Assembly (NCBI RefSeq): GCF_001718835.1
Contig: NZ_CP013444.1
Location: forward strand, 2,728,001 to 2,792,000
DNA: 64,000 nt
DNA from: Burkholderia cepacia
GTDB taxonomy: Bacteria; Pseudomonadota; Gammaproteobacteria; Burkholderiales; Burkholderiaceae
Direction of reading: 5' to 3'
Shown here: positions 35,590 to 44,169 of the stretch, piece after piece
Numbering within the stretch: position 1 is the first letter of the stretch
Layout of the letters: the number at the start of each line of letters is the position of its first letter
Notes under the pieces: model-generated
The model's database searches: none
The model's input: the letters and a program-made list of their open reading frames with translations, nothing else
Told to the model about the DNA's origin: nothing
Program-made: the position numbers and the translations under genes

Positions 35590-36890
35590 GCGCCTGCCGC
35601 GGCGACGGCGGCCGGCGCGGACGGCCCGGGCATGCGGCTCGGCTCCGGCGCGAACCGCTCGATGAAATCCGCCGCGCGCTCGCACCCGTCCGCCGCGCCG
35701 GTGATCCGCGCCCGCACCCGCGCGCCCTGCGCCGCGAACCCGGGATCGTCGAGCACGCGACGCAGCGTCGCGCCGAGCCGCGCGCCGTCGACCGGGCCGT
35801 CGACACGCACGCCGCAGCCGCTCTGCGCGATGCGCTGCGCATTGTCGAACTGGTCGTGCGCGAACGGCGTGACGACCTGCACGATCCCGGCTTCGCACGC
35901 AAGCGCCGCGGTACCGATCCCGCCGTGATGCACGAGCGCGCGACAGCGCGGCAGCAGCGTGCGCATCGGCACGAAGCGGCGCACGAGCAGGCGGCCGTCG
36001 CCCGGCAGCGCATCAGTCGACGCATCCGCCGGTGTCAGCAGGATCCCGCGCGCGCCGGTCGCGCGCAGCGCGTCCGCCACCGCGCGCGCGTATGCCGCGT
36101 GATCGACGCGTGTCGAACCGGCCGTGAACACGACCGGGGGTTCGCCGGCCGCGAGAAACGCATCGAGTGCCACATCGTCGTCGGGCGTCGCAATGTCGTT
36201 GAACAGCGGAAAGCCGCTTTGCAGATGATTCGACGGCCAGTCCGGCTGCGGCGGCGCGAACCAGCCGGGAAACAGGCACAGCACGCCGTCGGTGGAATGC
36301 AGCCAGCGGCCCAGCACGCGCCGCGCGGGCGCGAGCCCGAGATCGCGGCGCACCGCATTGAGCGCGGGGCCGCACGTGCGATCGAGCACCTGGCGCTCGA
36401 TCAGCGTCATCAGCGCCGCCTTCACGGGCAGCGGCCAACGCGCGGGAATCGTCAGGCGCGGGTGGGTCGGCGGCGCATGCGCGGACAGCAGCGTCGACGG
36501 CGACACCTGCACCGACACGTACGGCGTGCCGTGCAGCTCCTGCATGAAGCGTGCGGAGAACGCCCACAGCGTGCCGACGAGCACCGTATCGCCGTCGGCC
36601 AGCGCACGCAGCGCGTCGTAGTGCGGGCGCAGCGTCGGTGCGATCACCTGCCACAGCGTGCGAAACGACGTGCGCGAATCCCACAGCGCGGGGTTCGCCA
36701 TCGCGGCCTCGTATTCGGCGGCAGTACCGATCGGCACGAACGCGAAGCCGAAGCGCCGCGCGGCCGCCTCGAACGGCGCGTGCGTGCAGAACACGACGCC
36801 GTGACCGCGCGCGGCGAGCGTGCGCGCGACGCCGAGCAGCGGATGCACGTCGCCCGCCGAGCCGATCGCGGTCACGATCATCTTCGCCAT
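35586..36890 (-). CDS. rhlB: Rhamnosyltransferase 1 chain B
   Basis: A 434-residue GT1-fold glycosyltransferase that joins dTDP-L-rhamnose to 3-(3-hydroxyalkanoyloxy)alkanoate, making mono-rhamnolipid. N-terminal acceptor-domain signatures are IVTAIGSAGDVHPLLGVART and ARGHGVVFCTHAPFEAAARR. The C-terminal donor site is VVFTAGSTRVDHAAYARAVA and CRALVHHGGIGTAALACEAG, the latter with the HHGG motif, then FAHDQFDNAQRI. The start MAKMIVTAIG at 36890 fits the family. The long upstream in-frame extension overlaps the previous gene and was rejected. It lies 17 bases after the ICMT-like gene and overlaps the MFS gene by four bases. Confidence 0.92.
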   Translation of the reverse strand: MAKMIVTAIGSAGDVHPLLGVARTLAARGHGVVFCTHAPFEAAARRFGFAFVPIGTAAEYEAAMANPALWDSRTSFRTLWQVIAPTLRPHYDALRALADGDTVLVGTLWAFSARFMQELHGTPYVSVQVSPSTLLSAHAPPTHPRLTIPARWPLPVKAALMTLIERQVLDRTCGPALNAVRRDLGLAPARRVLGRWLHSTDGVLCLFPGWFAPPQPDWPSNHLQSGFPLFNDIATPDDDVALDAFLAAGEPPVVFTAGSTRVDHAAYARAVADALRATGARGILLTPADASTDALPGDGRLLVRRFVPMRTLLPRCRALVHHGGIGTAALACEAGIVQVVTPFAHDQFDNAQRIAQSGCGVRVDGPVDGARLGATLRRVLDDPGFAAQGARVRARITGAADGCERAADFIERFAPEPSRMPGPSAPAAVAAAGA

Positions 36891-36907
36891 CGCGCGCCTC
36901 GCGGGGA

Positions 36908-37477
36908 TCAGTAGAAGCCGGGAATCAGCGCCGCGACCTCGCGGCGATACTGCGTGTATGCCGGCCCGAAATACCCGGTCAGCCAGCTTTCCTCGACGCG
37001 CACCTTGTACGCGAGCGAGGCGAACACGAGCAGCACGCCGATCGCGCCGCGCCATTCGCCGCCGATCAGCGCGGCGCCGACGAGCGCGATCAGGCAGCCC
37101 GTATAGATCGGGTGACGCACGAGCGCGTACGGCCCGGTGCGCACGAGTTCATGGTCTTCCTTCAGCGTGACCGACACGCTCCAGTTCGTGCCGAGATGCA
37201 GCCGCGCCCACACCGAGAACAACAGGCCCGCGACCAGCACCGCGAGCCCGCGCTGCGCCTGCAGGCCGAAGCGCTGCCAGTCGGGCACGAGTGCCTGCCA
37301 CGACGGATCGGGCAGGATGATCAGCGCGCCGCCGACGATCAATGGAATCGACTGCAGCGTGCGCGAGCGCGACGCTTCCTTGCGCACGGTCGCCTTCACG
37401 CCTTGCGAAGTGGCGATCCAGTAGGCGAGCCACGCGGCCCACGGAACGACGATGGCGATGGTCTGAACGATATTCAC
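36908..37477 (-). CDS. Isoprenylcysteine carboxyl methyltransferase-like membrane protein
   Basis: A 189-residue integral membrane protein of the ICMT/PEMT family with about five membrane helices. The family signature for AdoMet and headgroup binding is ELVRTGPYALVRHPIYTGCL, followed by ESWLTGYFGPAYTQYRREV. A GTG start at 37477 was selected: it precedes NIVQTIAIVVPWAAWLAYWI, the first helix, and removes an implausible upstream extension. The gene lies between rhlA and rhlB in the same minus-strand unit, an unusual companion. A role in methylating or otherwise modifying a lipid intermediate is conceivable but unproven; no bacterial isoprenylcysteine substrate is suggested by the locus. Confidence 0.82.
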   Translation of the reverse strand: MNIVQTIAIVVPWAAWLAYWIATSQGVKATVRKEASRSRTLQSIPLIVGGALIILPDPSWQALVPDWQRFGLQAQRGLAVLVAGLLFSVWARLHLGTNWSVSVTLKEDHELVRTGPYALVRHPIYTGCLIALVGAALIGGEWRGAIGVLLVFASLAYKVRVEESWLTGYFGPAYTQYRREVAALIPGFY

Positions 37478-37524
37478 GGCTGGCCTGCCTCGTGTGGAGT
37501 GGAGAAACGGATGGCTGCGCGGCG

Positions 37525-38427
37525 TCACGACGACAGCGCGGGCCACGGCGCGTTCACGCATGCCTGCGGCACGTCGGGCGACTCGCCGGCCGCGGCCTGC
37601 GCGGCGCCGCAGAGGAAGCCGAGCAGTTCCGCGCGCGTGCTCTCGCGCTGCGCGCGGCCTTCGATGTCGAGAAAGTGGCCGGCATCCGGCACCGTCGCGA
37701 ACCGCGCGCGCGGCACATGCGCGCCGAGCTGGCGCACGTCGGCGGGCGTCGTGTATTCGTCGCGTTCGCCGTTCAGGAACAGCAGCTCGCAGCCGATGTT
37801 CGAGAACTCGCTGAGGTAGCGCTCGGGCTGCAGCGACAGGATCTGGTCGACGTGGAACGCGACCTGGTCCTGCTCGTCGCGCGGCAGGCGCGTGAGATAC
37901 CGGTAGTTGTACAGCTTCATGATGCGCGGCAGGTAGCGGCCGACGGTGTCGTTCAGCAACTGCGCGGCCTTCAGGTTCTCGCCGGCCGCGATGTGGTCGC
38001 GGGCGCGCGTCACGTAGTCGACCATCGCGTCGTTCAGGAACGGCGAAAACGAGCAGATCGCCGCGCGCCGCACGCTCGGGCAGCCGCGTGCGAGCGCGAA
38101 CAGCGACGCGACGCCGCCCCACGACACCGACACGAGGTAGGCCGGCGCGAAGCGCTCGACCAGGTACTGCAGGATCGCGGCTTCGTCGTCTTTCGTCAGG
38201 ATGAAGCAGCCCGGGTTGTGCTGGCGCGACTGCCCCGCGTACGGCAGGTCGAAGCAGATCGTGTTCATCCGCTCGCCGAGATACTGGACGGTCTGCCCGA
38301 ACGACGCGGTCGTCGCGAGCGCGCCGTTGACGAGCATCGCCGTGTCGAACGCCGGGTCGAACACGTTCCGTTCGACGTAGACCTTCAGACCATTCGGCAG
38401 CGGGACCACGTGTTTTTCGGTCAGCAT
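37525..38427 (-). CDS. rhlA: HAA synthase, rhamnosyltransferase 1 chain A
   Basis: A 300-residue alpha/beta-hydrolase-fold acyltransferase that joins two 3-hydroxyacyl-ACPs into 3-(3-hydroxyalkanoyloxy)alkanoate. The opening NGLKVYVERNVFDPAFDTAM matches RhlA, as do FGQTVQYLGERMNTICFDLP, the nucleophile elbow VSVSWGGVAS and DAGHFLDIEGRAQRESTRAE holding the catalytic His. The start at 38427 follows GGAG by seven bases. It is the first gene of the operon, and its promoter must lie in the AT-rich region 38428-39155. A six-residue deviation at the C-terminus is unremarkable. Confidence 0.93.
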   Translation of the reverse strand: MLTEKHVVPLPNGLKVYVERNVFDPAFDTAMLVNGALATTASFGQTVQYLGERMNTICFDLPYAGQSRQHNPGCFILTKDDEAAILQYLVERFAPAYLVSVSWGGVASLFALARGCPSVRRAAICSFSPFLNDAMVDYVTRARDHIAAGENLKAAQLLNDTVGRYLPRIMKLYNYRYLTRLPRDEQDQVAFHVDQILSLQPERYLSEFSNIGCELLFLNGERDEYTTPADVRQLGAHVPRARFATVPDAGHFLDIEGRAQRESTRAELLGFLCGAAQAAAGESPDVPQACVNAPWPALSS

Positions 38428-38678
38428 CGTCGTTCTCCGGTGGATGCGGCGTCTCGGCATGGTTGCGTGCTGCACGCGCACAAGTGCGCGACGGCGACGC
38501 GCCGGCCCCCCCGGCGCGAGCCTCGATCGCGCCGTCGCCGACGCACTGCGTCAGGTTCGGCCGCGTCGATTGATTCACGTCAATGCGGCGCAATGTTAAT
38601 ACGTGTCAAATTGATTGCTCAAGCCGCATCAAATATCCCCTCTACTCAGGTAGGAAATACGCCTGATTCAAATTTTTT

Positions 38679-38700
38679 CCGCATTTTTTATGGTATGCGG
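38679..38700. promoter_or_regulatory. Inverted repeat CCGCAT-N10-ATGCGG
   Basis: Six-base perfect arms are separated by ten mostly T/A bases. The spacing suits a dimeric regulator site, and the element lies immediately upstream of the sigma-54-like sequence. No regulator can be assigned. Confidence 0.35.
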
Positions 38701-38702
38701 AA

Positions 38703-38717
38703 TGGCACGACGCTGGC
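38703..38717 (+). promoter_or_regulatory. Sigma-54-like promoter, rightward
   Basis: TGGCACGACGCTGGC has a perfect -24 box TGGCACG and correct GG-N10-GC spacing; the -12 box is TGGC instead of TTGC. It reads toward betI, but 440 bases upstream of its start codon, so it would give a long leader or an unannotated transcript. Confidence 0.4.
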
Positions 38718-39080
38718 CGTAAATCGTTTCCATTGCAGCATCGCCACGCCGGCAACAGCATCAATATTCGTTACTATTCAATGCGTTACAACGTTTTAAA
38801 CGAGTTTCCGCAACGCACCTCATCCGTCCCTCTTCCATTCGAATGTTTCTTCGTTTTCCGCAGCGCCGCTAAAATCGGTCGCATCAACATTCTTTCATTG
38901 ATAAGCGATCCGCAAATATCCCGCCATTCGTTAACCATCTCGCTCAATTCAGAATCCTGTTTTAAACAAACTTCGCCTTATTTAAAAATCTTACGATTTC
39001 ATTTTCCGCAACCGCACATTGCTTGCGCCGCATCGGTCGCCCACCACCCTCCGCGCGTTCCCTCCGACCCCGATTTTTTG

Positions 39081-39097
39081 TTGATTGAACGATCAAT
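39081..39097. promoter_or_regulatory. Probable BetI operator
   Basis: TTGATTGAACGATCAAT contains nested arms TTGAT/ATCAA and ATTGA/TCAAT. It lies 59 bases before the betI start. BetI is an autoregulating TetR-type repressor whose known operators are AT-rich palindromes containing TTGATTGA-like sequence, so this is the expected choline-responsive site for betIBA. Confidence 0.7.
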
Positions 39098-39155
39098 AAA
39101 AAACCGCTAAGCTCTCGACTTCCAACCATCCGCCGTCCGTGCACAGGGAGTCGCG

Positions 39156-39740
39156 ATGCCGAAAGTCGGAATGCGGGAGATTCGCCGCGCACAGTTGATC
39201 GACGCCACGCTGCGTTCGATCGACGAAGCGGGCCTGCCCGGCACGACACTCGCGTCCGTCGCGCAGCGCGCGAACATCTCGACGGGTATCGTCAGCCACT
39301 ACTTCGGCGACAAGGACGGCCTGCTCGAAGCGACGATGCGGCACGTGCTGCGCGACCTGTGGTCGGCCACCACGCGCCGCCGCGCGGCGGCACGCAAGGA
39401 TCCGCGCTCGCGGCTGCGCGCGATCGTCGCCGCGAACTTCGACGACACGCAGGTGAGCGCGCCCGTCATGAAGACGTGGCTCGCGTTCTGGTCGCAGAGC
39501 ATGCACGACCCGATGCTCAAGCGCCTGCAGCACGTCAACACGCGGCGCCTCCATTCGAACCTGTGCGCCGAATTCGCGAAGGCGTTGCCGCGCACGCAAG
39601 CGCGCGAAGCCGCCAGCGGCCTCGCCGCGCTGATCGACGGCCTGTGGCTGCGCGGCGCACTCGCCGGCGGCCCGATCGACACCCGGGCTGCATTGAAGCT
39701 CGCCCACGATTACATCGACCTGCTGCTCGCGTCCGACTGA
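39156..39740 (+). CDS. betI: Choline-responsive TetR-type repressor
   Basis: A 194-residue TetR-family repressor. The N-terminal helix-turn-helix (about 8-55) reads [20 protein letters not shown], then [20 protein letters not shown] and [20 protein letters not shown], essentially the BetI consensus. The C-terminal ligand domain has [20 protein letters not shown], another BetI hallmark, and [15 protein letters not shown]. Choline relieves repression of betIBA. It is the first gene of the operon, preceded by the palindrome at 39081-39097. The start at 39156 follows AGGGAG by seven bases. Confidence 0.95.
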   Translation: MPKVGMREIRRAQLIDATLRSIDEAGLPGTTLASVAQRANISTGIVSHYFGDKDGLLEATMRHVLRDLWSATTRRRAAARKDPRSRLRAIVAANFDDTQVSAPVMKTWLAFWSQSMHDPMLKRLQHVNTRRLHSNLCAEFAKALPRTQAREAASGLAALIDGLWLRGALAGGPIDTRAALKLAHDYIDLLLASD

Positions 39741-39772
39741 CGCGCGACGCAGTCGCCCTCAAGGAGATCCTC

Positions 39773-41242
39773 ATGTCCGTATTCGGTTTGCAGCGCCTCT
39801 ACATCGGTGGCGGTTACGTCGACGCCACGAGCGGCAAGACTTTCGACACCTTCGATCCCGCCACCGGCGAACTGCTCGCGCAGGTGCAGCAGGCGAGCGC
39901 GGCCGACGTCGATCGCGCGGTTGCATCCGCGCAGGAAGGCCAGCGTGAATGGGCCGCGATGACCGCGATGCAGCGCTCGCGCATCCTGCGCCGCGCGGTC
40001 GACCTGCTGCGCGAGCGCAACGACGAACTCGCGGCGCTGGAAACGCGCGACACGGGCAAGCCGATCGCCGAGACGCTCGCGGTCGACATCGTCACCGGCG
40101 CGGACGTGATCGAGTACTACGCGGGCCTCGCCACCGCGATCGAAGGGCTGCAGGTGCCGCTGCGCGCCGAATCGTTCGTCTACACGCGGCGCGAGCCGCT
40201 CGGCGTGTGCGCGGGCATCGGCGCATGGAACTATCCGATCCAGATCGCATGCTGGAAAACGGCGCCCGCGCTCGCGGCCGGCAACGCGATGGTGTTCAAG
40301 CCGAGCGAAGTCACGCCGCTCACCGCGCTGAAGCTCGCGGAGATCTACACGGAAGCCGGCGTGCCGGCCGGCGTGTTCAACGTCGTGCAGGGCGACGGCT
40401 CGGTCGGCGCGCTGCTGACGGGCCATCCGGACATCGCAAAGGTGTCGTTCACGGGCGGCGTCGAGACCGGCAAGAAGGTGATGTCGCTGGCCGGCGCATC
40501 GTCGCTGAAGGAAGTGACGATGGAGCTCGGCGGCAAGTCGCCGCTGATCGTGTTCGACGATGCGGATCTCGACCGCGCGGCCGACATCGCGGTCACCGCC
40601 AACTTCTTCAGCTCGGGCCAGGTCTGCACGAACGGCACGCGCGTGTTCGTGCACCGTTCGGTCAAGGACGCGTTCACGCAGAAGGTGCTCGAACGCGTGA
40701 AGCGCATCCGCGTGGGCAAGCCGACCGACGCCGACACCAACTTCGGCCCGCTCGTATCGGCCGCGCAGCTCGACAAGGTGCTCGGCTTCATCGAAAGCGG
40801 CAAGGCCGAAGGCGCGAAGCTGCTCGCGGGCGGCACGCGCCTGACGGACGGCCACTTCGGCGGCGGCCAGTACGTCGCGCCGACCGTGTTCGGCGATTGC
40901 CGCGACGACATGAAGATCGTCCGCGAGGAAATCTTCGGGCCGGTGATGAGCATCCTCGATTTCGAATCGGAAGACGAAGTGATCGCCCGCGCGAACGACA
41001 CGCACTACGGTCTCGCGGCCGGCGTCGTGACGGAGAACCTGTCGCGCGCGCACCGCACGATCCATCGCCTCGAAGCCGGCATCTGCTGGATCAACACGTG
41101 GGGCGAATCGCCGGCCGAGATGCCGGTTGGCGGATACAAGCAATCCGGTGTCGGACGCGAGAACGGCATCACGACGCTCGAGCACTACACTCGAATCAAG
41201 TCGGTGCAGGTCGAGCTCGGCCGCTACAACCCGGTGTTTTAA
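39773..41242 (+). CDS. betB: NAD-dependent betaine aldehyde dehydrogenase
   Basis: A 489-residue aldehyde dehydrogenase that oxidises betaine aldehyde to glycine betaine. The cofactor region is [20 protein letters not shown] and [14 protein letters not shown]. The catalytic Glu is in [14 protein letters not shown], and the catalytic Cys in [14 protein letters not shown]. The BetB-typical C-terminus is [20 protein letters not shown]. The start at 39773 follows AAGGAG and lies 32 bases after betI. Full family length with no defects. It should act directly on the product of betA downstream, feeding betaine either to osmoprotection or to the gbc/dgc pathway at the left of the window. Confidence 0.96.
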   Translation: MSVFGLQRLYIGGGYVDATSGKTFDTFDPATGELLAQVQQASAADVDRAVASAQEGQREWAAMTAMQRSRILRRAVDLLRERNDELAALETRDTGKPIAETLAVDIVTGADVIEYYAGLATAIEGLQVPLRAESFVYTRREPLGVCAGIGAWNYPIQIACWKTAPALAAGNAMVFKPSEVTPLTALKLAEIYTEAGVPAGVFNVVQGDGSVGALLTGHPDIAKVSFTGGVETGKKVMSLAGASSLKEVTMELGGKSPLIVFDDADLDRAADIAVTANFFSSGQVCTNGTRVFVHRSVKDAFTQKVLERVKRIRVGKPTDADTNFGPLVSAAQLDKVLGFIESGKAEGAKLLAGGTRLTDGHFGGGQYVAPTVFGDCRDDMKIVREEIFGPVMSILDFESEDEVIARANDTHYGLAAGVVTENLSRAHRTIHRLEAGICWINTWGESPAEMPVGGYKQSGVGRENGITTLEHYTRIKSVQVELGRYNPVF

Positions 41243-41270
41243 GGATCACGAAAGGAGATTGTTGACCGTC

Positions 41271-42971
41271 ATGACGACGCGCGAATACGACTACATCATC
41301 TGCGGCGCGGGTTCCGCGGGCAACGTGCTCGCAACGCGCCTGACGGAAGATCCGGACGTGACGGTGCTGCTGCTCGAAGCGGGCGGCCCCGACTACCGCT
41401 TCGACTTCCGCACGCAGATGCCGGCGGCACTCGCCTATCCGCTGCAGGGCCGCCGCTACAACTGGGCGTACGAAACCGACCCCGAGCCGCACATGGACAA
41501 CCGCCGGATGGAATGCGGGCGCGGCAAGGGGCTCGGCGGCTCGTCGCTGATCAACGGGATGTGCTACATCCGCGGCAACGCGCTCGACTACGACAACTGG
41601 TCGACGCACAAGGGCCTCGAGAACTGGACGTATCTCGACTGCCTGCCGTACTTCAAGAAGGCCGAGACGCGCGACGTCGGCCCGAACGACTATCACGGCG
41701 GCAGCGGCCCCGTGTCGGTCACGACCAGCAAGCCGGGTGTGAACCCGCTGTTCGAGGCGATGGTCGACGCGGGTGTGCAGGCCGGCTATCCGCGCACCGA
41801 CGACCTGAACGGCTATCAGCAGGAAGGCTTCGGCCCGATGGACCGCACCGTCACGCCGAAGGGCCGCCGGGCGAGCACCGCGCGCGGCTATCTCGACCAG
41901 GCGCGTGCACGGCCGAACCTCGAGATCGTCACGCACGCGCTTGCCGATCGCATCCTGTTCGACGGCAAGCGCGCATCGGGCGTCACGTACCTGCGCGGCA
42001 ACGAACGCGCGACCGCGCATGCGCGCCGCGAGGTGCTCGTGTGCAGCGGCGCGATCGCGTCGCCGCAACTGCTGCAGCGCTCGGGCGTCGGCCCCGGCGC
42101 GTGGCTGAAGGAACTCGACATTCCCGTCGTGCTCGACCTGCCCGGCGTCGGCCAGAACCTGCAGGATCACCTGGAGATGTACATCCAGTACGAGTGCAAG
42201 GAACCCGTCTCCCTGTACCCGGCGCTGAAGTGGTGGAACCAGCCGAAGATCGGCCTCGAATGGATGCTGAACGGTACGGGCCTCGGCGCAAGCAACCACT
42301 TCGAAGCCGGCGGCTTCATCCGCACGCGCGATGACGACCTGTGGCCGAACATCCAGTACCACTTCCTGCCGGTGGCGATCAACTACAACGGCTCGAACGC
42401 GATCGAGATGCACGGCTTCCAGGCACACGTGGGATCGATGCGCTCGCCGAGCCGCGGCCGCGTGAAGCTGCGCTCGCGCGATCCGAACCAGCATCCGAGC
42501 ATCCTGTTCAACTACATGGCCGAAGCGCTCGACTGGCGCGAGTTCCGCGATGCGATCCGCGCGACGCGTGAAATCATGCGGCAGCCCGCGCTCGACCGCT
42601 ATCGCGGCCGCGAGCTGAACCCGGGCGCGGACTGCAAGACCGACAAGGAACTCGATGCGTTCGTGCGGGCCCGCGCGGAAACCGCGTTCCATCCATCGTG
42701 CTCGTGCAAGATGGGTTACGACGATATGGCGGTGGTCGACGAAGCGGGTCGCGTGCACGGGCTGGAAGGGCTGCGTGTGGTCGATGCGTCGATCATGCCG
42801 ATCATCACGACCGGCAACCTCAATGCGCCGACGATCATGATCGCGGAGAAAATCGCGGACAAGATTCGTGGCAAGCAGCCGCTGGCGCGCGTGGACGTGC
42901 CTTATTTCGTCGCGAACGGGGCGATGGCGCGGAATGTCGCGAAGGCGGCAAGGCAGCCTGAGAGGGTTTGA
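41271..42971 (+). CDS. betA: Choline dehydrogenase
   Basis: A 566-residue FAD-dependent GMC oxidoreductase that converts choline to betaine aldehyde at the membrane. The FAD fold is [23 protein letters not shown] signature 1 is [20 protein letters not shown], signature 2 includes [16 protein letters not shown], and the catalytic His lies in [12 protein letters not shown]. The C-terminal block is [20 protein letters not shown]. The ATG at 41271 begins the family N-terminus, but AAGGAG is 15 bases away. A TTG at 41262 in the same frame is better spaced and may be the real initiation codon, adding three residues. It is the last gene of betIBA and is followed by a hairpin terminator. Confidence 0.95.
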   Translation: MTTREYDYIICGAGSAGNVLATRLTEDPDVTVLLLEAGGPDYRFDFRTQMPAALAYPLQGRRYNWAYETDPEPHMDNRRMECGRGKGLGGSSLINGMCYIRGNALDYDNWSTHKGLENWTYLDCLPYFKKAETRDVGPNDYHGGSGPVSVTTSKPGVNPLFEAMVDAGVQAGYPRTDDLNGYQQEGFGPMDRTVTPKGRRASTARGYLDQARARPNLEIVTHALADRILFDGKRASGVTYLRGNERATAHARREVLVCSGAIASPQLLQRSGVGPGAWLKELDIPVVLDLPGVGQNLQDHLEMYIQYECKEPVSLYPALKWWNQPKIGLEWMLNGTGLGASNHFEAGGFIRTRDDDLWPNIQYHFLPVAINYNGSNAIEMHGFQAHVGSMRSPSRGRVKLRSRDPNQHPSILFNYMAEALDWREFRDAIRATREIMRQPALDRYRGRELNPGADCKTDKELDAFVRARAETAFHPSCSCKMGYDDMAVVDEAGRVHGLEGLRVVDASIMPIITTGNLNAPTIMIAEKIADKIRGKQPLARVDVPYFVANGAMARNVAKAARQPERV

Positions 42972-43007
42972 CCGGCGCGGGCCCACTGCCCGGCCGTTGC
43001 CTTCCGA

Positions 43008-43038
43008 ACGCCGCTGACCGTCGCCGTCAGCGGCGTTT
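43008..43038 (+). terminator. Rho-independent-type terminator after betA
   Basis: A perfect 12-bp stem AACGCCGCTGAC/GTCAGCGGCGTT with a seven-base loop is followed by TTT. It lies between betA and the convergent phosphatase gene and can also serve the latter. Confidence 0.75.
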
Positions 43039-43062
43039 GCGCTTCCAACGCGGCCTTGCCGC

Positions 43063-43668
43063 TCAGCCTGCGTTCGCTACGCCGGTTCGTTCGTCGACCT
43101 GCCGCCGCAGGCGCTCGACATCCACCCGCTTCAGGTAGTTCGTGATGTTCTGCCAGATCGGATGGAACCCGTAGCCGCCATGCTGCAGTTCGTCGAGCGC
43201 CTGCTCGCGCGTCCAGCCCTGGTACACCATCCGGTACAACGCCGACACGAGGCCGGTGCGATCGGCGCCGTGCTGGCAGTGGATCAGCACCGGGCCGTCC
43301 TGGTCGGCCGTACGCAGCGCCTTCAGCGCCGCGACCATGTCCTCGTCGCGGATGTCCCACGTGTTGATCCGGATGCGCTGCATCTTGATCTGCGTGCCGG
43401 CCAGGATGCTGTCGTCCGCATGAAACGAACGGAAGCTGATGACCTTGCGAATGCCGAGCTTCTGCAGTTCCGGCACATCCGCGCGCGACAACTGCGCACT
43501 GCGGTACAGCGTCGGCGTGATGCGATGAAGGTTGTCCAAGCGCGCATCGGGAACGCTTTGCGCCCATTGAAGCGGTCGCGCGGCGACATCGGAAGACGGC
43601 TGCGCGCCGACCGGCTGCACGAGCACGGCGAGCGTGACGGCAATCATGGCAATGACGGCAATTTTCAT
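43063..43668 (-). CDS. Exported dual-specificity/tyrosine phosphatase-like protein
   Basis: A 201-residue protein with a signal peptide (KIAVIAMIAVTLAVLVQPVG, cleavage near GAQ) and a cysteine-phosphatase domain. The active-site P-loop is VLIHCQHGADRTGLVSALYR, with the HCx5R signature. The general-acid Asp may be in INTWDIRDEDMV. This matches the periplasmic DSP-like/phosphatidylglycerophosphate-phosphatase-like proteins of proteobacteria; the substrate could be a lipid phosphate rather than a phosphoprotein. It follows the membrane protein gene by six bases in a three-gene minus-strand unit with a glycolipid-synthase-like glycosyltransferase, which favours a role in envelope lipid metabolism. 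Confidence 0.83.
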   Translation of the reverse strand: MKIAVIAMIAVTLAVLVQPVGAQPSSDVAARPLQWAQSVPDARLDNLHRITPTLYRSAQLSRADVPELQKLGIRKVISFRSFHADDSILAGTQIKMQRIRINTWDIRDEDMVAALKALRTADQDGPVLIHCQHGADRTGLVSALYRMVYQGWTREQALDELQHGGYGFHPIWQNITNYLKRVDVERLRRQVDERTGVANAG

Positions 43669-43674
43669 GGCGGT

Positions 43675-44169
43675 TCAGAAGGATGTGCGTTCCCGCGCGC
43701 GGGAAAGAATGAACAGCACGATCGCGGCGGCGCTCATCGTCCAGTAGTCGGTCGGTGCCACACCGAACCAGTGGATATGCCACGGCACGTTGGCCGGATT
43801 GAAGCGGGCGAGACCGTAGGCCGGATTCAGCACGAACCACAGGAAATCCTCGGTCAGCCAGAACACCATGATGCACGCGACGATCCGCGCTTCGATGCGC
43901 CACGACCACCGCCCGTTGAACACGGCCGGCCAGTGAAAGAACAGCGCGACGAACGGGAACACCCACGCGTGGTAGCCGGTCATCGGCCGCCCGCCCCAGA
44001 AGATGTCAAGCAGCCAGTGATGCTCGATGCGCCACGTCGGCAGGTTGGCCGCCCAGCCCGCGCTGCCTTCGATCTGGATCTCCACGTTCGCGAAGAAATA
44101 CGCGAGCAACACGACCCATGCGACGAGCGCGAGCGTGCGGCGCGTCGGAAAAAGACAGGACACGCTCAT
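43675..44169 (-). CDS. Small multi-pass membrane protein
   Basis: A 164-residue protein with about four membrane helices, the first at residues 10-26 (LALVAWVVLLAYFFANVEIQ). Later segments are rich in Trp and Phe (WVFPFVALFFHWPAVFNG, IVACIMVFWLTEDFLWFVLN). Conserved-looking polar residues within or near helices (EHHWLLD, TEDFLW, HIHWFGV) could form an active or metal-binding site. No named family was recognised. The start at 44169 overlaps the stop of the glycosyltransferase gene in ATGA, and the phosphatase gene follows six bases after its stop, so the three are probably translated together. Confidence 0.75.
   Translation of the reverse strand: MSVSCLFPTRRTLALVAWVVLLAYFFANVEIQIEGSAGWAANLPTWRIEHHWLLDIFWGGRPMTGYHAWVFPFVALFFHWPAVFNGRWSWRIEARIVACIMVFWLTEDFLWFVLNPAYGLARFNPANVPWHIHWFGVAPTDYWTMSAAAIVLFILSRARERTSF

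Larger units (their letters stand above)
38428..39155. other. AT-rich divergent intergenic region between rhlA and betI
   Basis: This 728-base region is far lower in GC than anything else in the window, especially 38580-39110. It serves the rhlA operon (leftward) and betIBA (rightward). It contains an inverted repeat at 38679-38700, a sigma-54-like element at 38703-38717 and a BetI-like palindrome at 39081-39097. A 125-codon open frame (38733-39110) has no coding signature or ribosome site and is probably chance, although an unannotated RNA is possible. Confidence 0.6.

Noticed and set aside
35586..37055. Longer rhlB start at 37055
   Set aside because: The extra 55 residues are arginine-rich and overlap the ICMT-like gene; homologous RhlB begins at the Met at 36890.
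38651..38662. CTACTCAGGTAG as a quorum-sensing lux-box for rhlA
   Set aside because: It is short, has an asymmetric centre and lacks the 18-20 base CTG-N10-CAG layout of lux-type boxes.
38733..39110. 125-codon open frame in the AT-rich rhlA-betI region
   Set aside because: No Shine-Dalgarno, no GC3 bias and no domain; it is long only because the region is poor in in-frame stops. An RNA is more likely than a protein, and neither is shown.
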